Notes: generated by a model from the letters alone, not told the origin. A stretch of 36,057 nt of DNA from Candidatus Ulvibacter alkanivorans (GCF_003333325.1 NZ_QOLC01000106.1:1-36057); one strand, 5' to 3'. Positions 6,732-16,157 are shown, counted from the first letter of the stretch. Numbers and translations: made by a program.

Positions 6732-8153
6732 TCATTGTTCAAATAAAGAAGCTCTTCTACTTAGATCTTGTATCAGTTTTTCTTCCTCTTTACTTTCGAG
6801 TAGCACATTGTAGTTTTTCCAAAAGGCTGCATTGTATGGTTGCGGTGAAAACAGATCGGCAGACCAATCCTCTTGCAACGCATTTTCTATCGCTTCGGAA
6901 TCTTGAATCACTTCGGTAAACAAAATCTCTTGAATGGTGTAGTAAAATTGTTCGTCCTTATCGGCCATCGCCTCTTCTGTGGTCTTATCGGAAGATCGAT
7001 CTCCAATATTCACTAATTTTGGGGTTTCGTAATAAAAATAACTGGGGTACATTTTACCGTCGAACTCCCTATAATCGATCACTAATTTATGATTTACTTG
7101 TGTATCGAATAAGCTTTTACTTCGGCTTTTCTGTGCTGCGGAAGCTGCAACCAGATTATACTCGATCTTTTTAAACGCATAGGTGTCCCAGTAAATGTAC
7201 AGCCACCCTTCGGCTTGATAGCCTTCATTATAGACGCCTTGGGTTCCAAGTCCAATAAAATCCTCACTTTCCATGATCTTGATCTTATAGAGCTTTCTGC
7301 CATTCTCGACCAAAACCGTATCTAACTGAAACTGATGTTTATCTAGTATATCTTCGCCAAATAAGGCACGAGTGTCATTCACGTTACGCACAAGATTCAA
7401 TCGTCCTTTAAATAGATTGTCGAGTCCGTTGATTCGTCTATCGTTCCACTTTATCGCTTTAATCAATGAGCTGGTGCGTATGGTATCTCGGTTCAACGAC
7501 TTGGACCTAACATTGGTATAGCCTGCGGTATTCTTTAAATAAGCACTGTACGAAAACAGACTGTCTACATCGCGTAGATCATAACTTTTTCTAATCTCGT
7601 CCACATTGATCTTTAGATTGTCTTCTGCTCCTGATGCATAACTGGAGTCGTAGACAGTGATCGCTGCTTCTATAAGCCATTTGTATTGTTTTTTGTTACG
7701 TTCCTTGTGGCGCAAAAACCCTTTTTGCAAATAGGGAGTTTCGGGTAAATTTCGAGGCAAGCGTTCAATTGCTCTTGTCACAATTCCGTTCCCGGTAGTT
7801 GGTCTTGGGTCTGCGACGATCAATACTTCATCCAAAGAGGCAATATCCTCTTCCAAGAAGATATCGATCGATGGATCGAACTCATTTACCGGAGTTTTAA
7901 AACTTTTATAGCCAATAGAAGAAATCACTAAGGTATCGTTTACATACCGTTGCGGAACGACCAAACTAAAATTCCCATCGGAGTTGGTGATGGTTCCTAT
8001 CGTAGAATTTTGAACATACACACTCGCACTTTCAATGGGAGCGAAGGTAAGAAAGTCGGCCACCTTTCCTTCGAGCTCTGTTTGGGCGATGGTAGTAGCA
8101 CCAAACAGCAGTATTGCAATTGCAAGTAAACGTTTTAGGGCATTCCAATTCAT
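6732..8153 (-). CDS. Secreted protein with carboxypeptidase-like regulatory domain
   Basis: A 473-residue exported protein of unknown role. Residues 1-23 form a signal peptide (LLAIAILLFGATTIAQ). Residues about 27-110 form the beta-sandwich carboxypeptidase-D regulatory-like domain (LEGKVADFLTFAPIESASVYV, DGNFSLVVP, LVISSIGYKSF), a module often found at the N-terminus of TonB-dependent receptors. The remaining 360 residues show no plug or barrel that I recognise. Proteins of this layout are common in Flavobacteriaceae and mostly uncharacterised. It lies 30 nt after the acyl-CoA dehydrogenase on the same strand, though a functional link is not evident. Confidence 0.8.
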   Translation of the reverse strand: MNWNALKRLLAIAILLFGATTIAQTELEGKVADFLTFAPIESASVYVQNSTIGTITNSDGNFSLVVPQRYVNDTLVISSIGYKSFKTPVNEFDPSIDIFLEEDIASLDEVLIVADPRPTTGNGIVTRAIERLPRNLPETPYLQKGFLRHKERNKKQYKWLIEAAITVYDSSYASGAEDNLKINVDEIRKSYDLRDVDSLFSYSAYLKNTAGYTNVRSKSLNRDTIRTSSLIKAIKWNDRRINGLDNLFKGRLNLVRNVNDTRALFGEDILDKHQFQLDTVLVENGRKLYKIKIMESEDFIGLGTQGVYNEGYQAEGWLYIYWDTYAFKKIEYNLVAASAAQKSRSKSLFDTQVNHKLVIDYREFDGKMYPSYFYYETPKLVNIGDRSSDKTTEEAMADKDEQFYYTIQEILFTEVIQDSEAIENALQEDWSADLFSPQPYNAAFWKNYNVLLESKEEEKLIQDLSRRASLFEQ

Positions 8154-8183
8154 GGGATGTAATTTACTGAAAAGAATTTAGAA

Positions 8184-9350
8184 TCAGGTAGCGGGCTTAT
8201 AGGTTTTACCGTCCATTACCATTTTCGCAATGATCTCTCTAAGAATCTCACTGGTTCCACCGCCTATAGGGCCTAATCGACTATCACGCAAATTTCGAGC
8301 TAAAGGATACTCTTCCATATAACCATATCCACCTAGCATTTGCAAGCAATCGTAAGCTACCTCGTCAGCCACTTTAGTAGAAATAAGTTTAGACATGGTC
8401 GCTTCTTTTACCACATATTCCCCATCGTTAAGTCGCTTGGCAGTAACGTAATTAAACGTTTTACACACCTCGATCTCCGATGCCATTTGAGCAACCTTAT
8501 GACGCAAGGCTTGAAATTTTGAAATCGATTTGCCAAAGGCAACTCGGTCTTTCATGTATTGAATCGTATAATCGAGTGCCCACTCACTTCTTGCATGCGA
8601 ATTAATACCCATAATTAGACGTTCTAACGCAAAATGCTGCATGATATACGGAAAGCCCATATTCTCTTCCCCCATTAAATTTTCGGCCGGCACCTCAACA
8701 TTATCGAATGCGATCTCACCGGTATCACTTGCGCGCCAACCCAATTTATCTAGCTTGGTAGCCGATATTCCTGAAGCTTCACGATCGACCACAAAAATGC
8801 TTATCCCTTTGTTACCTAGTTCTGGCGCTGTTTTCGCTGCCACAATTAGGTAATCGCTATAGACACCATTAGTAATAAAGGTCTTAGATCCATTCAAAAT
8901 ATACGTGTCGCCTTTTTTAACGGCAGTACTTCGCATTCCACTAACATCACTTCCACCAAAAGGTTCGGTGATACACAAACAGCCTATTTTTTCACCACTA
9001 ATACTAGGTGCTAGGTATTTTTCTTTTTGAGCCTCATTTCCTTCTTTGTCCAAATGGGTCATGGCCAAGTAGGCGTGTGCCCACATAGCAGCCGCAAAAC
9101 CGCCACTATTTATCTTTTGTAGTTCTTCTAAGAAGATCACAGTATAAAATAGATCCAGGTCTAGTCCGCCGTACTTCTCTGGATAGTTTAACCCAAAATA
9201 TCCCATCTCTCCCATCTTTTCCCAGATAAATCGCTCAATATGCCCGGTCTCTTCCCACTTCTCTATATGGGGTACCACTTCTTTTTGCAAGAAATCTTGA
9301 AAGCTTTTTCTAAAAAAATCATGTTCTTCTGTAAAATACATACTACTCAT
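8184..9350 (-). CDS. Acyl-CoA dehydrogenase family protein
   Basis: A 388-residue FAD-dependent acyl-CoA dehydrogenase, expected to introduce a 2,3-double bond into an acyl-CoA in beta-oxidation or branched-chain amino acid breakdown. The N-terminal helical domain (FRKSFQDFLQKEVVPHIEKW) is followed by the middle beta domain with CITEPFGGSDVSGMRSTA and LNGSKTFITNG. The C-terminal domain carries LQMLGGYGYMEEYPLARNLRD, including the usual glutamate position. The upstream extension starts with GTG, so the ATG at 9350 was chosen; the ATG at 9341 (MYFTEEHDFF) is equally plausible. Substrate length cannot be read from the sequence. Confidence 0.93.
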   Translation of the reverse strand: MSSMYFTEEHDFFRKSFQDFLQKEVVPHIEKWEETGHIERFIWEKMGEMGYFGLNYPEKYGGLDLDLFYTVIFLEELQKINSGGFAAAMWAHAYLAMTHLDKEGNEAQKEKYLAPSISGEKIGCLCITEPFGGSDVSGMRSTAVKKGDTYILNGSKTFITNGVYSDYLIVAAKTAPELGNKGISIFVVDREASGISATKLDKLGWRASDTGEIAFDNVEVPAENLMGEENMGFPYIMQHFALERLIMGINSHARSEWALDYTIQYMKDRVAFGKSISKFQALRHKVAQMASEIEVCKTFNYVTAKRLNDGEYVVKEATMSKLISTKVADEVAYDCLQMLGGYGYMEEYPLARNLRDSRLGPIGGGTSEILREIIAKMVMDGKTYKPAT

Positions 9351-9393
9351 ATACACTATTTTTAATTGGGTTTGGGGATTGCGGAAGCAATTA

Positions 9394-10269
9394 TTATTCG
9401 ACAGACAAATATAGTTGAATTAGCTGTAATTTCCCTCGAGTGACTCCCTCAATTTTAGTCAATTCTGAAAAGTCGAAGTTTCCATCTCTTAATTTTATGA
9501 ACTCCCAAATCTCTTTTGCCAGTTCAAATGAAATCCCAGGGATGGTAGCAATGTCTGAAGCAGAGGCCGTGTGCACCGAATAAGTAACCAATGATTTTGG
9601 GCTTTTCACTGTAAACCGATTTCGAATTCTTGCAATCACCGAATCGCTCAAACCATACACAGCATATAATTGAACATCGTTAGAAAACCCACCTATTGAT
9701 TCTCGATAGGACACAATACGTTTACTCAATGCAGGACCAATACCATAGATCTCTTGCAAACCGGCTTCCGTAGCACTATTTAGGTCGGTTTTTTCAGAAA
9801 ATGCCAAGGCCTTGCTCGGTTTTGTATACGACTTCGGTTTGTAGTTAGAACGGTTCACCCATTCGGGAAACTTAAAGTACGGACTCACAACTTTCAGAAG
9901 CGAGTCGGAAATACCTGTAACCTTTTGAAAGTCGGTTGCCGAATTTACCCACTGGTCTTTCGCCCTAAAGGCATTGAGCTTTTCTATTGCTTCGGAAGGA
10001 ATTCCCAAGGTATACGCTCTATATTCCGTCAGGAAATTAGGGTTGAAGGGGTAGACCTTAGGCCGACGCGCCTTTCCTTTTTCCAGTCGCAAGGAGTCGA
10101 GCTCCTGCTGCATTGCGATTATAGTAGGCGAACTTATATCGAGTAGTGGTTCTTCGGAAAAATCTACAAAACAGTATATATATAATACGGCAAGATTGAG
10201 CACTACCAAAAGTAAAATCCCATTTCGCTGTTGCCTGTTGAACATGAAATGGGATTTTAGTGAACTCAT
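9394..10269 (-). CDS. Membrane-anchored helix-hairpin-helix protein (ComEA-like repeats)
   Basis: A 291-residue protein with one N-terminal membrane segment at about residues 18-35 (ILLLVVLNLAVLYIYCF), then a low-complexity linker and several helix-hairpin-helix units. The clearest is DLNSATEAGLQEIYGIGPALSKRIVSYRESIGGF (about 160-195); others lie near residues 88-130 and 235-285. HhH pairs of the ComEA type bind DNA without sequence preference and pull transforming DNA into the periplasm. This protein is larger than typical ComEA. A role in DNA uptake is an inference, made more interesting by the repeated octamer in this window. Confidence 0.8.
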   Translation of the reverse strand: MSSLKSHFMFNRQQRNGILLLVVLNLAVLYIYCFVDFSEEPLLDISSPTIIAMQQELDSLRLEKGKARRPKVYPFNPNFLTEYRAYTLGIPSEAIEKLNAFRAKDQWVNSATDFQKVTGISDSLLKVVSPYFKFPEWVNRSNYKPKSYTKPSKALAFSEKTDLNSATEAGLQEIYGIGPALSKRIVSYRESIGGFSNDVQLYAVYGLSDSVIARIRNRFTVKSPKSLVTYSVHTASASDIATIPGISFELAKEIWEFIKLRDGNFDFSELTKIEGVTRGKLQLIQLYLSVE

Positions 10270-10294
10270 AACTCCTTAGCTATTGCGAGGAGTT
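10270..10294 (-). repeat. Hairpin touching the start codon of the HhH gene
   Basis: On the minus strand AACTCCT pairs with AGGAGTT across an 11-nt loop, and the gene's ATG follows directly. The stem could be a weak terminator for the upstream symporter gene or could mask the translation start. There is no T run, so termination is doubtful. Confidence 0.4.
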
Positions 10295-10327
10295 GAAGTT
10301 TGTATAAAGATATAAAAAATTAGCGTG

Positions 10328-11953
10328 TTACAGCTGCTTGTTAATATCTTCTGCACCTTCTTCGAGTGCCGACTTTTTAGTTTTTATCGCGTCCATATAT
10401 TTTTTTAGCTCTTTTCGCACCACAGGTGTAAGTAAAATCACCCCTATGATGTTAGGAACAACCATCGCGAAGATCATAGCATCTGAGAAATCGATCACTG
10501 CGCCCAAACTAATGGATGCACCAATGATTACGAACATTAGGAACAAGAATTTATAAACCATGTCGGTTACTTTTCCTCTTCCGAAGAGATACTTCCAACC
10601 TTGCATTCCGTAGTACGACCATGAGATCATAGTAGAAAAAGCAAATAGAATAACAGCAATCGTTAATATAATAGAAAAGTGTGGAATCACACTGTCAAAG
10701 GCTGTGGCTGTTAATTCAACTCCTTCTGCGATTGGTGTACCGTATTCCATAAAACTACCATCGAAGTTCGTGATAATGATCACTAGGGCGGTCATTGTAC
10801 AAATTACAACAGTATCTACGAAAGGTTCTAGCAATGCAACAATTCCTTCACTGGCCGGATATTTTGTACGTACTGCCGAGTGTGCAATGGCCGCAGAACC
10901 AACCCCTGCTTCGTTCGAGAATGCACCACGTCTAATACCTTGAATCATAACTCCAATAAGTCCGCCTGCAATTCCTAATCCGGAGAAGGCTCCTTCATAG
11001 ATCAATGCGAAGGCATCGTCGATCAATGGGAAATTGGCGCCTAAGATGATCAAGGCTGCCAAAACATAGATCCCTGCCATAAACGGAACGATCTTTTCGG
11101 TAACAGAAGCGATACGCTTAATACCACCTATGATCACGATCGCTACCAATACTGCCATTCCAATTCCGAAGAACATCCCGGCATTGTCATTTTGAAAATC
11201 GAATAATTTTACAAACTGTGCTGCTGCTTGATTGGCCTGGAACATATTTCCACCACCAAACGAACCTCCAATAACAAAGATCGCAAACAATACGGCCAAT
11301 ACCTTACCAATACCTCCTGCGCCTTTTTCTTTTAGTCCTTTGCTTAAGTAATACATGGGACCACCATATACGGTTCCATCCTCACCTACATCACGGTATT
11401 TTACACCTAAGGTACATTCGGCAAATTTGGATGCCATACCTAACAATCCTGCTAATATCATCCAGAATGTAGCTCCGGGGCCACCAATAGAAAGTGCCAC
11501 CGCTACTCCTGCAATATTTCCTAATCCAACCGTTGCCGAAAGTGCAGCGGTCAAGGCTTGAAAGTGCGACACTTCACCATCGGCACTATCATCGCGAATG
11601 GTTTCTATAATGTTTTCACCTTCGTTATCGGTAGGATCGCCGTATAAGGTATCGGCTCCGTGTTTTTCAATATCTTCATATTGGCCACGTACCACTTTAA
11701 TTGCGGTCCAAAAGCCTGTAAAATTGATAAGTTTAAAGTAAACGGTAAAGTACAACGCACCGCCAATTAAAACGATAAGTACCCAAGGTATTTGAAAGGT
11801 TTCGGTAAAAGGGATCTCATAGAAAATAGCCTCTACAAACCATCCCGTATAATTACGGAAGGTTTCGTCTATAGCCTCTGAGGTACTTTGTTCTTGTGCA
11901 AATGTTACTAATGGTGTAATAATTGTTAATAGGGAAAGAAGTATTCGCTTCAT
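10328..11953 (-). CDS. Alanine/glycine:cation symporter (AGCS family)
   Basis: A 541-residue inner-membrane transporter of the AGCS (DagA/AlsT) family, taking up alanine or glycine with Na+ or H+. The family signature GGPGATFWMILAGLLGMASKFAECTLG is present at about residues 165-190, preceded by ALSATVGLGNIAGVAVAL. The RRGAFSNEAGVGSAAIAH block is also intact. About ten hydrophobic spans are visible. Compared with typical 450-490-residue members it has an extra N-terminal signal-like segment and a hydrophilic insert (about 85-125) before the signature. Substrate preference cannot be determined. Confidence 0.93.
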   Translation of the reverse strand: MKRILLSLLTIITPLVTFAQEQSTSEAIDETFRNYTGWFVEAIFYEIPFTETFQIPWVLIVLIGGALYFTVYFKLINFTGFWTAIKVVRGQYEDIEKHGADTLYGDPTDNEGENIIETIRDDSADGEVSHFQALTAALSATVGLGNIAGVAVALSIGGPGATFWMILAGLLGMASKFAECTLGVKYRDVGEDGTVYGGPMYYLSKGLKEKGAGGIGKVLAVLFAIFVIGGSFGGGNMFQANQAAAQFVKLFDFQNDNAGMFFGIGMAVLVAIVIIGGIKRIASVTEKIVPFMAGIYVLAALIILGANFPLIDDAFALIYEGAFSGLGIAGGLIGVMIQGIRRGAFSNEAGVGSAAIAHSAVRTKYPASEGIVALLEPFVDTVVICTMTALVIIITNFDGSFMEYGTPIAEGVELTATAFDSVIPHFSIILTIAVILFAFSTMISWSYYGMQGWKYLFGRGKVTDMVYKFLFLMFVIIGASISLGAVIDFSDAMIFAMVVPNIIGVILLTPVVRKELKKYMDAIKTKKSALEEGAEDINKQL

Positions 11954-12056
11954 TGTAACTGTACGTTAGTTATTAGATTTTTTGAAAATTAAGGCGACAA
12001 GATGCAAAAAAAATAAGCGAATTCAAATTGTATCCCGTTAAATTGTTAACGATTTC

Positions 12057-13067
12057 TTAAACACCGTAGAACTTTTTTAAGCGATCAATCTGATTGGGAC
12101 GTCCTATCATTATAAGCATGGATTCTTTTTTTACGATCAACGTTGGTTCCGGGTTTACGATATACTCTCCTTCGGGGGATTTGTATCCAATAATGGAACA
12201 ACCCGTTTTTTTACGTACATCCAACTCTTTTATGGCTTTTTCATCACCATCGGGACAAATAGCATCGAACGATATTTGCTCAACATTCATACTGTCTTCC
12301 TCGCCGGACACCGACAAGTTATCTAAGAATTCGACCAGATCCGGGGTCACTACCAACGAAGCCATATGATCACCTCCTATCTTATCGGGCATGATCACAT
12401 TATCTGCTCCTGCCAATTTTAATTTATGGTAGCTGGTTTCTTCGGTAGCACGACTAATAATCTTTAAGTTCTTATTCATCTGTCTTGCCGACAGCACGAT
12501 GAACAAATTATCGGCATCGCTGGGCAAGGCACAGATCAAGGTAGCGGCTTTCTCAATGCCCGCCTCAATAAGCACCTCATCCTCTATGGCATTGCCTTTT
12601 ACAAACAGCATGTTATCGTCTTCGAAACGCGATACCATTTCTTCACTTTTTTCAACAACGATAAAGGGTTGTTTGTACGCCTGCAGTTTTTGCACAGCTT
12701 GTTTTCCGTTACGGCCAAATCCGCAAACTATCACATGATCTTTCATATTCTTAATAATTTTTCGCACCCGCTTTTGGCGTAAGTTACCAATGTTATTATT
12801 GCTTAAAATGTATTCGGTAATTACAGAGATCGCATATCCTACAATAAAGATGCTCGATATAATTAAGATCGACGTAAACACCTTCTCCATAGGTTCTAAA
12901 GGCTGTACGGCTCCATACCCCACTGTAGTAATGGTGATCACGGTCATATAGAAGGCATCTATCCAGGTATATTCTGAAAAGAAACGATAGCCTAAAACGC
13001 CTGCCATAAAGACTACAAGCAGTAGAAATAACGCCCCCCATATTTTAGATTGAAATATTCTTTTCAT
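12057..13067 (-). CDS. Potassium channel with RCK (TrkA-N/TrkA-C) domains
   Basis: A 336-residue two-span K+ channel of the MthK/Kch type. Membrane helix 1 lies at about residues 10-28, the selectivity filter TTVGYG at 47-52, and helix 2 at about 62-84. The RCK N-domain opens with the Rossmann loop GFGRNG at 116-121, suggesting nucleotide binding, and RCK-C covers about 240-336. Its ATG overlaps the stop of the upstream PspC gene (ATGA), so the two are translationally coupled. Met235 stands behind a Shine-Dalgarno-like sequence, described under findings. Confidence 0.94.
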   Translation of the reverse strand: MKRIFQSKIWGALFLLLVVFMAGVLGYRFFSEYTWIDAFYMTVITITTVGYGAVQPLEPMEKVFTSILIISSIFIVGYAISVITEYILSNNNIGNLRQKRVRKIIKNMKDHVIVCGFGRNGKQAVQKLQAYKQPFIVVEKSEEMVSRFEDDNMLFVKGNAIEDEVLIEAGIEKAATLICALPSDADNLFIVLSARQMNKNLKIISRATEETSYHKLKLAGADNVIMPDKIGGDHMASLVVTPDLVEFLDNLSVSGEEDSMNVEQISFDAICPDGDEKAIKELDVRKKTGCSIIGYKSPEGEYIVNPEPTLIVKKESMLIMIGRPNQIDRLKKFYGV

Positions 13068-13294
13068 AGATCAAAAACCGATGTGCGTTTGGTGTAGACC
13101 AGATCCTTTAGTTTTAACCAAAATGCTAAGGTCAAATAAATTGCAAAGCCCACGCCTAAGGTGGCGAATGAGACATAAATAAAAAATAATCGTACACTTT
13201 TTGCTCGCATCCCTAAGCGGTCTGCCAAACGAGAACTCACATAAAACCCATGCTTCTCGAGATAGTGACGAATCTTATAAACGAATTGCAACAT
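13064..13294 (-). CDS. PspC domain protein
   Basis: A 76-residue small membrane protein of the PspC family. Residues 1-32 form the conserved amphipathic part (YVSSRLADRLGMRAKSVRLFFIYVSF). One or two hydrophobic spans follow at about 35-62. PspC proteins sense membrane stress in enterobacteria; in Bacteroidota the role is not established. It overlaps the K+ channel by 4 nt and follows the DUF2851 gene by 19 nt. The conserved pairing with DUF2851 is something I associate with this family of organisms. Confidence 0.85.
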   Translation of the reverse strand: MLQFVYKIRHYLEKHGFYVSSRLADRLGMRAKSVRLFFIYVSFATLGVGFAIYLTLAFWLKLKDLVYTKRTSVFDL

Positions 13295-13313
13295 GCTTGC
13301 AAATTACTATTTT

Positions 13314-14609
13314 TTATCGAAATCGAATGTCGTGATCAGCAGATTGTAAAACACTATTTCCTATGGCACAATGCAAACAACGCAACTGATTGCAGTATTC
13401 ATTCTTTAGCTGAATAAGTCCTTGCGATTGTAATGCATTTTCTGCAACCGGTTGCAGTGCATTGAATTTTTTTACGATCGTATTATGCTCGGCTGCGATG
13501 GTTGTCGCCAGGGCGACTATTTCTTCGGAAACATCGGTGTTTCTTTGTTTCGCATAACAAAACCGAATTGGTAATAGGGTGTTGATTAAAAGCAGGTCGA
13601 TAAACTTCTTAGTGACTCGTTTCTTACGTTGTTTTGAAGTCGTTCCGAAGTTATAATGCGTATCCCAATAGGTGGAAGCAGCTACAGTAAAAAAGTCATA
13701 ATACGCGTCTATGCTTTTCATCGCGTTGCTCGTTGCGAATATATGCTGTTTGCTGCTGTATAAGACTGCCAATTGCGACAAACGGATCGTTGGAAAATTG
13801 GCCGGTCGTAATCGAAAGAATTTAGGCGGTAAGATCAAGGGTGGTCGCAGGTTAAATTTCGTACACAGATAACGATATCGCTTGAGTAACTCTTTAAAAT
13901 ACGCATCTTCCTGTGGTTTTGAGAGCAAACCGGACACGCCAAATAAAAGCGCCTCTAGATCCAACACATTGTTACGACATTTTTGAACTATGGAAAATGG
14001 CAGCCATTGCGCCATACCATAGAATTGAGCGCCATTCACTTTTAATCCAAAATTCTTACACAACAATCGGAACATCAAAGCTTCCCAATGATTTTTTGAA
14101 GCCGTTAGCGCCTGTAGAATTTCGTTCATTTTTTGTTCCAGACGTTCTAGATACAAACGTTCTAACCAGTTTTCAACCACAAAGGACGGCACCTTATCGA
14201 AAGACCCTTCACAGTTGATCCAATCTTTAGTGCTTTCAAACAAGTTGCGATAGGATCGAAGCGTATGTGTGGCTACGCGTTCTTTTAGGGCAAGCACCGG
14301 GATCTTTGAACTATCACTACGAAATACATCGGTATCGTGTTCCCAAACGAGGTGCAATATTACGGTGTCGTAGGCAACATCTATATCATGATTGTGGGAA
14401 TACCATTGGGAGGCTTCCACATGTATCTCAATATTGCCAGCCCATAACTGTCCATCTATGATCAATTTGGCATTAAAAAAGTCAGGACCGGAATCAAAAT
14501 TATGCTGTCCTACCTCAACAATTGAGATGGATTGCCCGCAAACGGATCGAAGCTTTTGGGTTTCAAATTTTTGAAACTTCCATATGTAGTGCAAAAAATC
14601 TTCTTTCAT
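13314..14609 (-). CDS. DUF2851 family protein
   Basis: A 431-residue protein of the DUF2851 family, widespread in Bacteroidota and without an assigned function. The N-terminal block is diagnostic: EDFLHYIWKFQKF, then GQHNFDSGPDFFNAKLIIDG, AGNIEIHVEASQWYSH and NVILHLVWEHD-like text. The C-terminus has four cysteines (EYCNQLRCLHCAIGNSVL has three of them) that might bind metal. There is no signal peptide or membrane segment, so it is probably cytoplasmic. It heads the DUF2851-PspC-channel run. Confidence 0.88.
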   Translation of the reverse strand: MKEDFLHYIWKFQKFETQKLRSVCGQSISIVEVGQHNFDSGPDFFNAKLIIDGQLWAGNIEIHVEASQWYSHNHDIDVAYDTVILHLVWEHDTDVFRSDSSKIPVLALKERVATHTLRSYRNLFESTKDWINCEGSFDKVPSFVVENWLERLYLERLEQKMNEILQALTASKNHWEALMFRLLCKNFGLKVNGAQFYGMAQWLPFSIVQKCRNNVLDLEALLFGVSGLLSKPQEDAYFKELLKRYRYLCTKFNLRPPLILPPKFFRLRPANFPTIRLSQLAVLYSSKQHIFATSNAMKSIDAYYDFFTVAASTYWDTHYNFGTTSKQRKKRVTKKFIDLLLINTLLPIRFCYAKQRNTDVSEEIVALATTIAAEHNTIVKKFNALQPVAENALQSQGLIQLKNEYCNQLRCLHCAIGNSVLQSADHDIRFR

Positions 14610-14652
14610 AAATGTAACTCAAGTGGGGAGTTGAAGAAAGAAGGAAGTATCG

Positions 14653-15018
14653 TTATTCGTTTTCTTTGGAATCGACCGACTCGTTCTCGGTCGTTGGATC
14701 TGATAGGGTATCTACGAACAATATCTTGTTCCATTTGTACAGTCTACGTTTCAGCAAGATAAACCTCGAGATGCCGATGGCAAGAAAGCACACGCAAATG
14801 ACCAAGGCCACATACCCCAACCATTGTATTTGTTTAAATTCTTGTAATTGCAGCAATGCCAATCCACCCAACAGCAGGTACAATGACGCGCGTATATAGG
14901 CCAACAAGGTGCGTTCGTTCGCTAATTTTGTTCGTTCTAATGCCAGTATCTCTCGGGTATTGACCGGAACGGGTTTGGTTCGCAAAAACCTAAAAAGTTG
15001 TTTGGCTTTCGATTTCAT
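14653..15018 (-). CDS. DUF202 family small membrane protein
   Basis: A 121-residue protein with the DUF202 signature LALERTKLANERTLLAYIR at about residues 25-43, followed by two hydrophobic spans (LYLLLGGLALLQL and LGYVALVICVCFLAIGIS). In fungi and plants a related module occurs in VTC phosphate proteins. The bacterial function is unknown. The acidic tail is rich in Ser, Asp and Glu. It lies between the cysteine synthase terminator and DUF2851, with a 43-nt gap to the latter. Confidence 0.85.
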   Translation of the reverse strand: MKSKAKQLFRFLRTKPVPVNTREILALERTKLANERTLLAYIRASLYLLLGGLALLQLQEFKQIQWLGYVALVICVCFLAIGISRFILLKRRLYKWNKILFVDTLSDPTTENESVDSKENE

Positions 15019-15032
15019 TACACTCTAAAAAT

Positions 15033-15069
15033 AAAAAAATCCCGTTCCATATACAATGAAGCGGGATTA
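15033..15069 (-). terminator. Rho-independent terminator after the cysteine synthase gene
   Basis: On the minus strand AATCCCG pairs with CGGGATT, with extra TTC/GAA pairing inside, and a run of seven T residues follows. It lies 22 nt after the stop codon and separates this gene from DUF202. Confidence 0.88.
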
Positions 15070-15090
15070 TAAATTTTCTTCGGAAGGATT

Positions 15091-16074
15091 TTACGACTCG
15101 ATGTAGCCCATATTCTCCATCCATTCGTTGTTGAACATCTTCCCAACATAGCGACTTCCATGATCGTGGAAGAGCACTACAATCACGTCATCTTCGTTAA
15201 AGTGTTCTTTTAACTGAAGCAGGCCTTTCATGGCTGCTCCTGCTGAATTTCCAAGAAACATCCCTTCTTCCTTTGCCAGTTTCTGGGTGTAAATTGCCGC
15301 TTCCTTATCGGTTACTTTTGTAAATCCGTCGATAATATCGAAGTTCACGTTCTTGGGAAGAATGTCTTCGCCAATACCTTCGGTTACATACGGATAGATC
15401 TCTTTTTCATCGAAGATTCCTGTTTCGTGGTATTTTTTAAACACACTGCCATAGGTATCTATTCCCCATACCTTAATATCCGGGTTCTTTTCTTTAAGGT
15501 ATTTCCCCACTCCACTTATCGTTCCTCCGGTTCCTACACCTACTACGAAGTGTGTTACTTTACCATCGGTTTGTTTCCAGATCTCCGGTCCGGTACTTTC
15601 GTAATGTGCCTTGGTATTGCTTAGGTTGTCGTACTGATTTACATACCAACTATTAGGTGTTTCTTCGGCCAGACGTTTGGAAGTTGAATAATAAGAACGT
15701 GGATCATCGGGTTCTACATCGGTAGGACACACGATTACTTCACTGCCTACTGCACGCAGTATGTCCATCTTCTCCTTACTTTGTTTATCGCTAATTACAC
15801 ACACCATCTTATAGCCTTTAACAATGGCAGCCAGGGCGAGTCCCATCCCGGTATTCCCGCTGGTCCCTTCTATAATGGTGCCTCCCGGTTTTAAACGACC
15901 ATCGGCTTCGGCATCTTCGATCATTTTAACAGCCATACGATCCTTTACCGAATTTCCCGGATTAAAGGTTTCGTATTTCGCCAATACCAAGCCGGGAATG
16001 GAAGCTGCCAATTTGTTGATCTTTACCAAAGGCGTATTACCGATGGTTCCTAATATATTCTCTGCGTATTCCAT
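15091..16074 (-). CDS. PLP-dependent cysteine synthase / cystathionine beta-synthase-like enzyme
   Basis: A 327-residue fold-type II PLP enzyme. The PLP lysine is Lys44 in NPGNSVKDR, the phosphate loop is GTGGT at 181-185, and the substrate loop is GTSGNTG at 70-76. Ser277 in LGNSAG fits the pyridine-contacting serine. The C-terminal DHGSRYVGKMFNNEWM is more like cystathionine beta-synthase cores than plain CysK. It may therefore make cysteine from O-acetylserine or condense serine with homocysteine. No CBS regulatory domains are attached. It has its own predicted promoter element and terminator. Confidence 0.93.
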   Translation of the reverse strand: MEYAENILGTIGNTPLVKINKLAASIPGLVLAKYETFNPGNSVKDRMAVKMIEDAEADGRLKPGGTIIEGTSGNTGMGLALAAIVKGYKMVCVISDKQSKEKMDILRAVGSEVIVCPTDVEPDDPRSYYSTSKRLAEETPNSWYVNQYDNLSNTKAHYESTGPEIWKQTDGKVTHFVVGVGTGGTISGVGKYLKEKNPDIKVWGIDTYGSVFKKYHETGIFDEKEIYPYVTEGIGEDILPKNVNFDIIDGFTKVTDKEAAIYTQKLAKEEGMFLGNSAGAAMKGLLQLKEHFNEDDVIVVLFHDHGSRYVGKMFNNEWMENMGYIES

Positions 16075-16127
16075 GCAATTTCTTTATTGTTTTCTGAAAA
16101 AAATGAATCTCATTTTTTAAACGGTTG

Positions 16128-16135
16128 CAAAGGTA
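16128..16135 (-). promoter_or_regulatory. Predicted -7 promoter element of the cysteine synthase gene
   Basis: TACCTTTG on the minus strand matches TAnnTTTG and would give a leader of about 50 nt. The upstream TTG is 23 nt away, slightly beyond the usual spacing. Confidence 0.45.
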
Positions 16136-16157
16136 CTAAACTCATTGGTTTAAATAA

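Noticed and set aside
15091..16074. Threonine synthase or serine dehydratase for the PLP enzyme
   Set aside because: The NSVKDR lysine motif, GTSGNTG and GTGGTISG loops are those of the cysteine synthase/CBS group.
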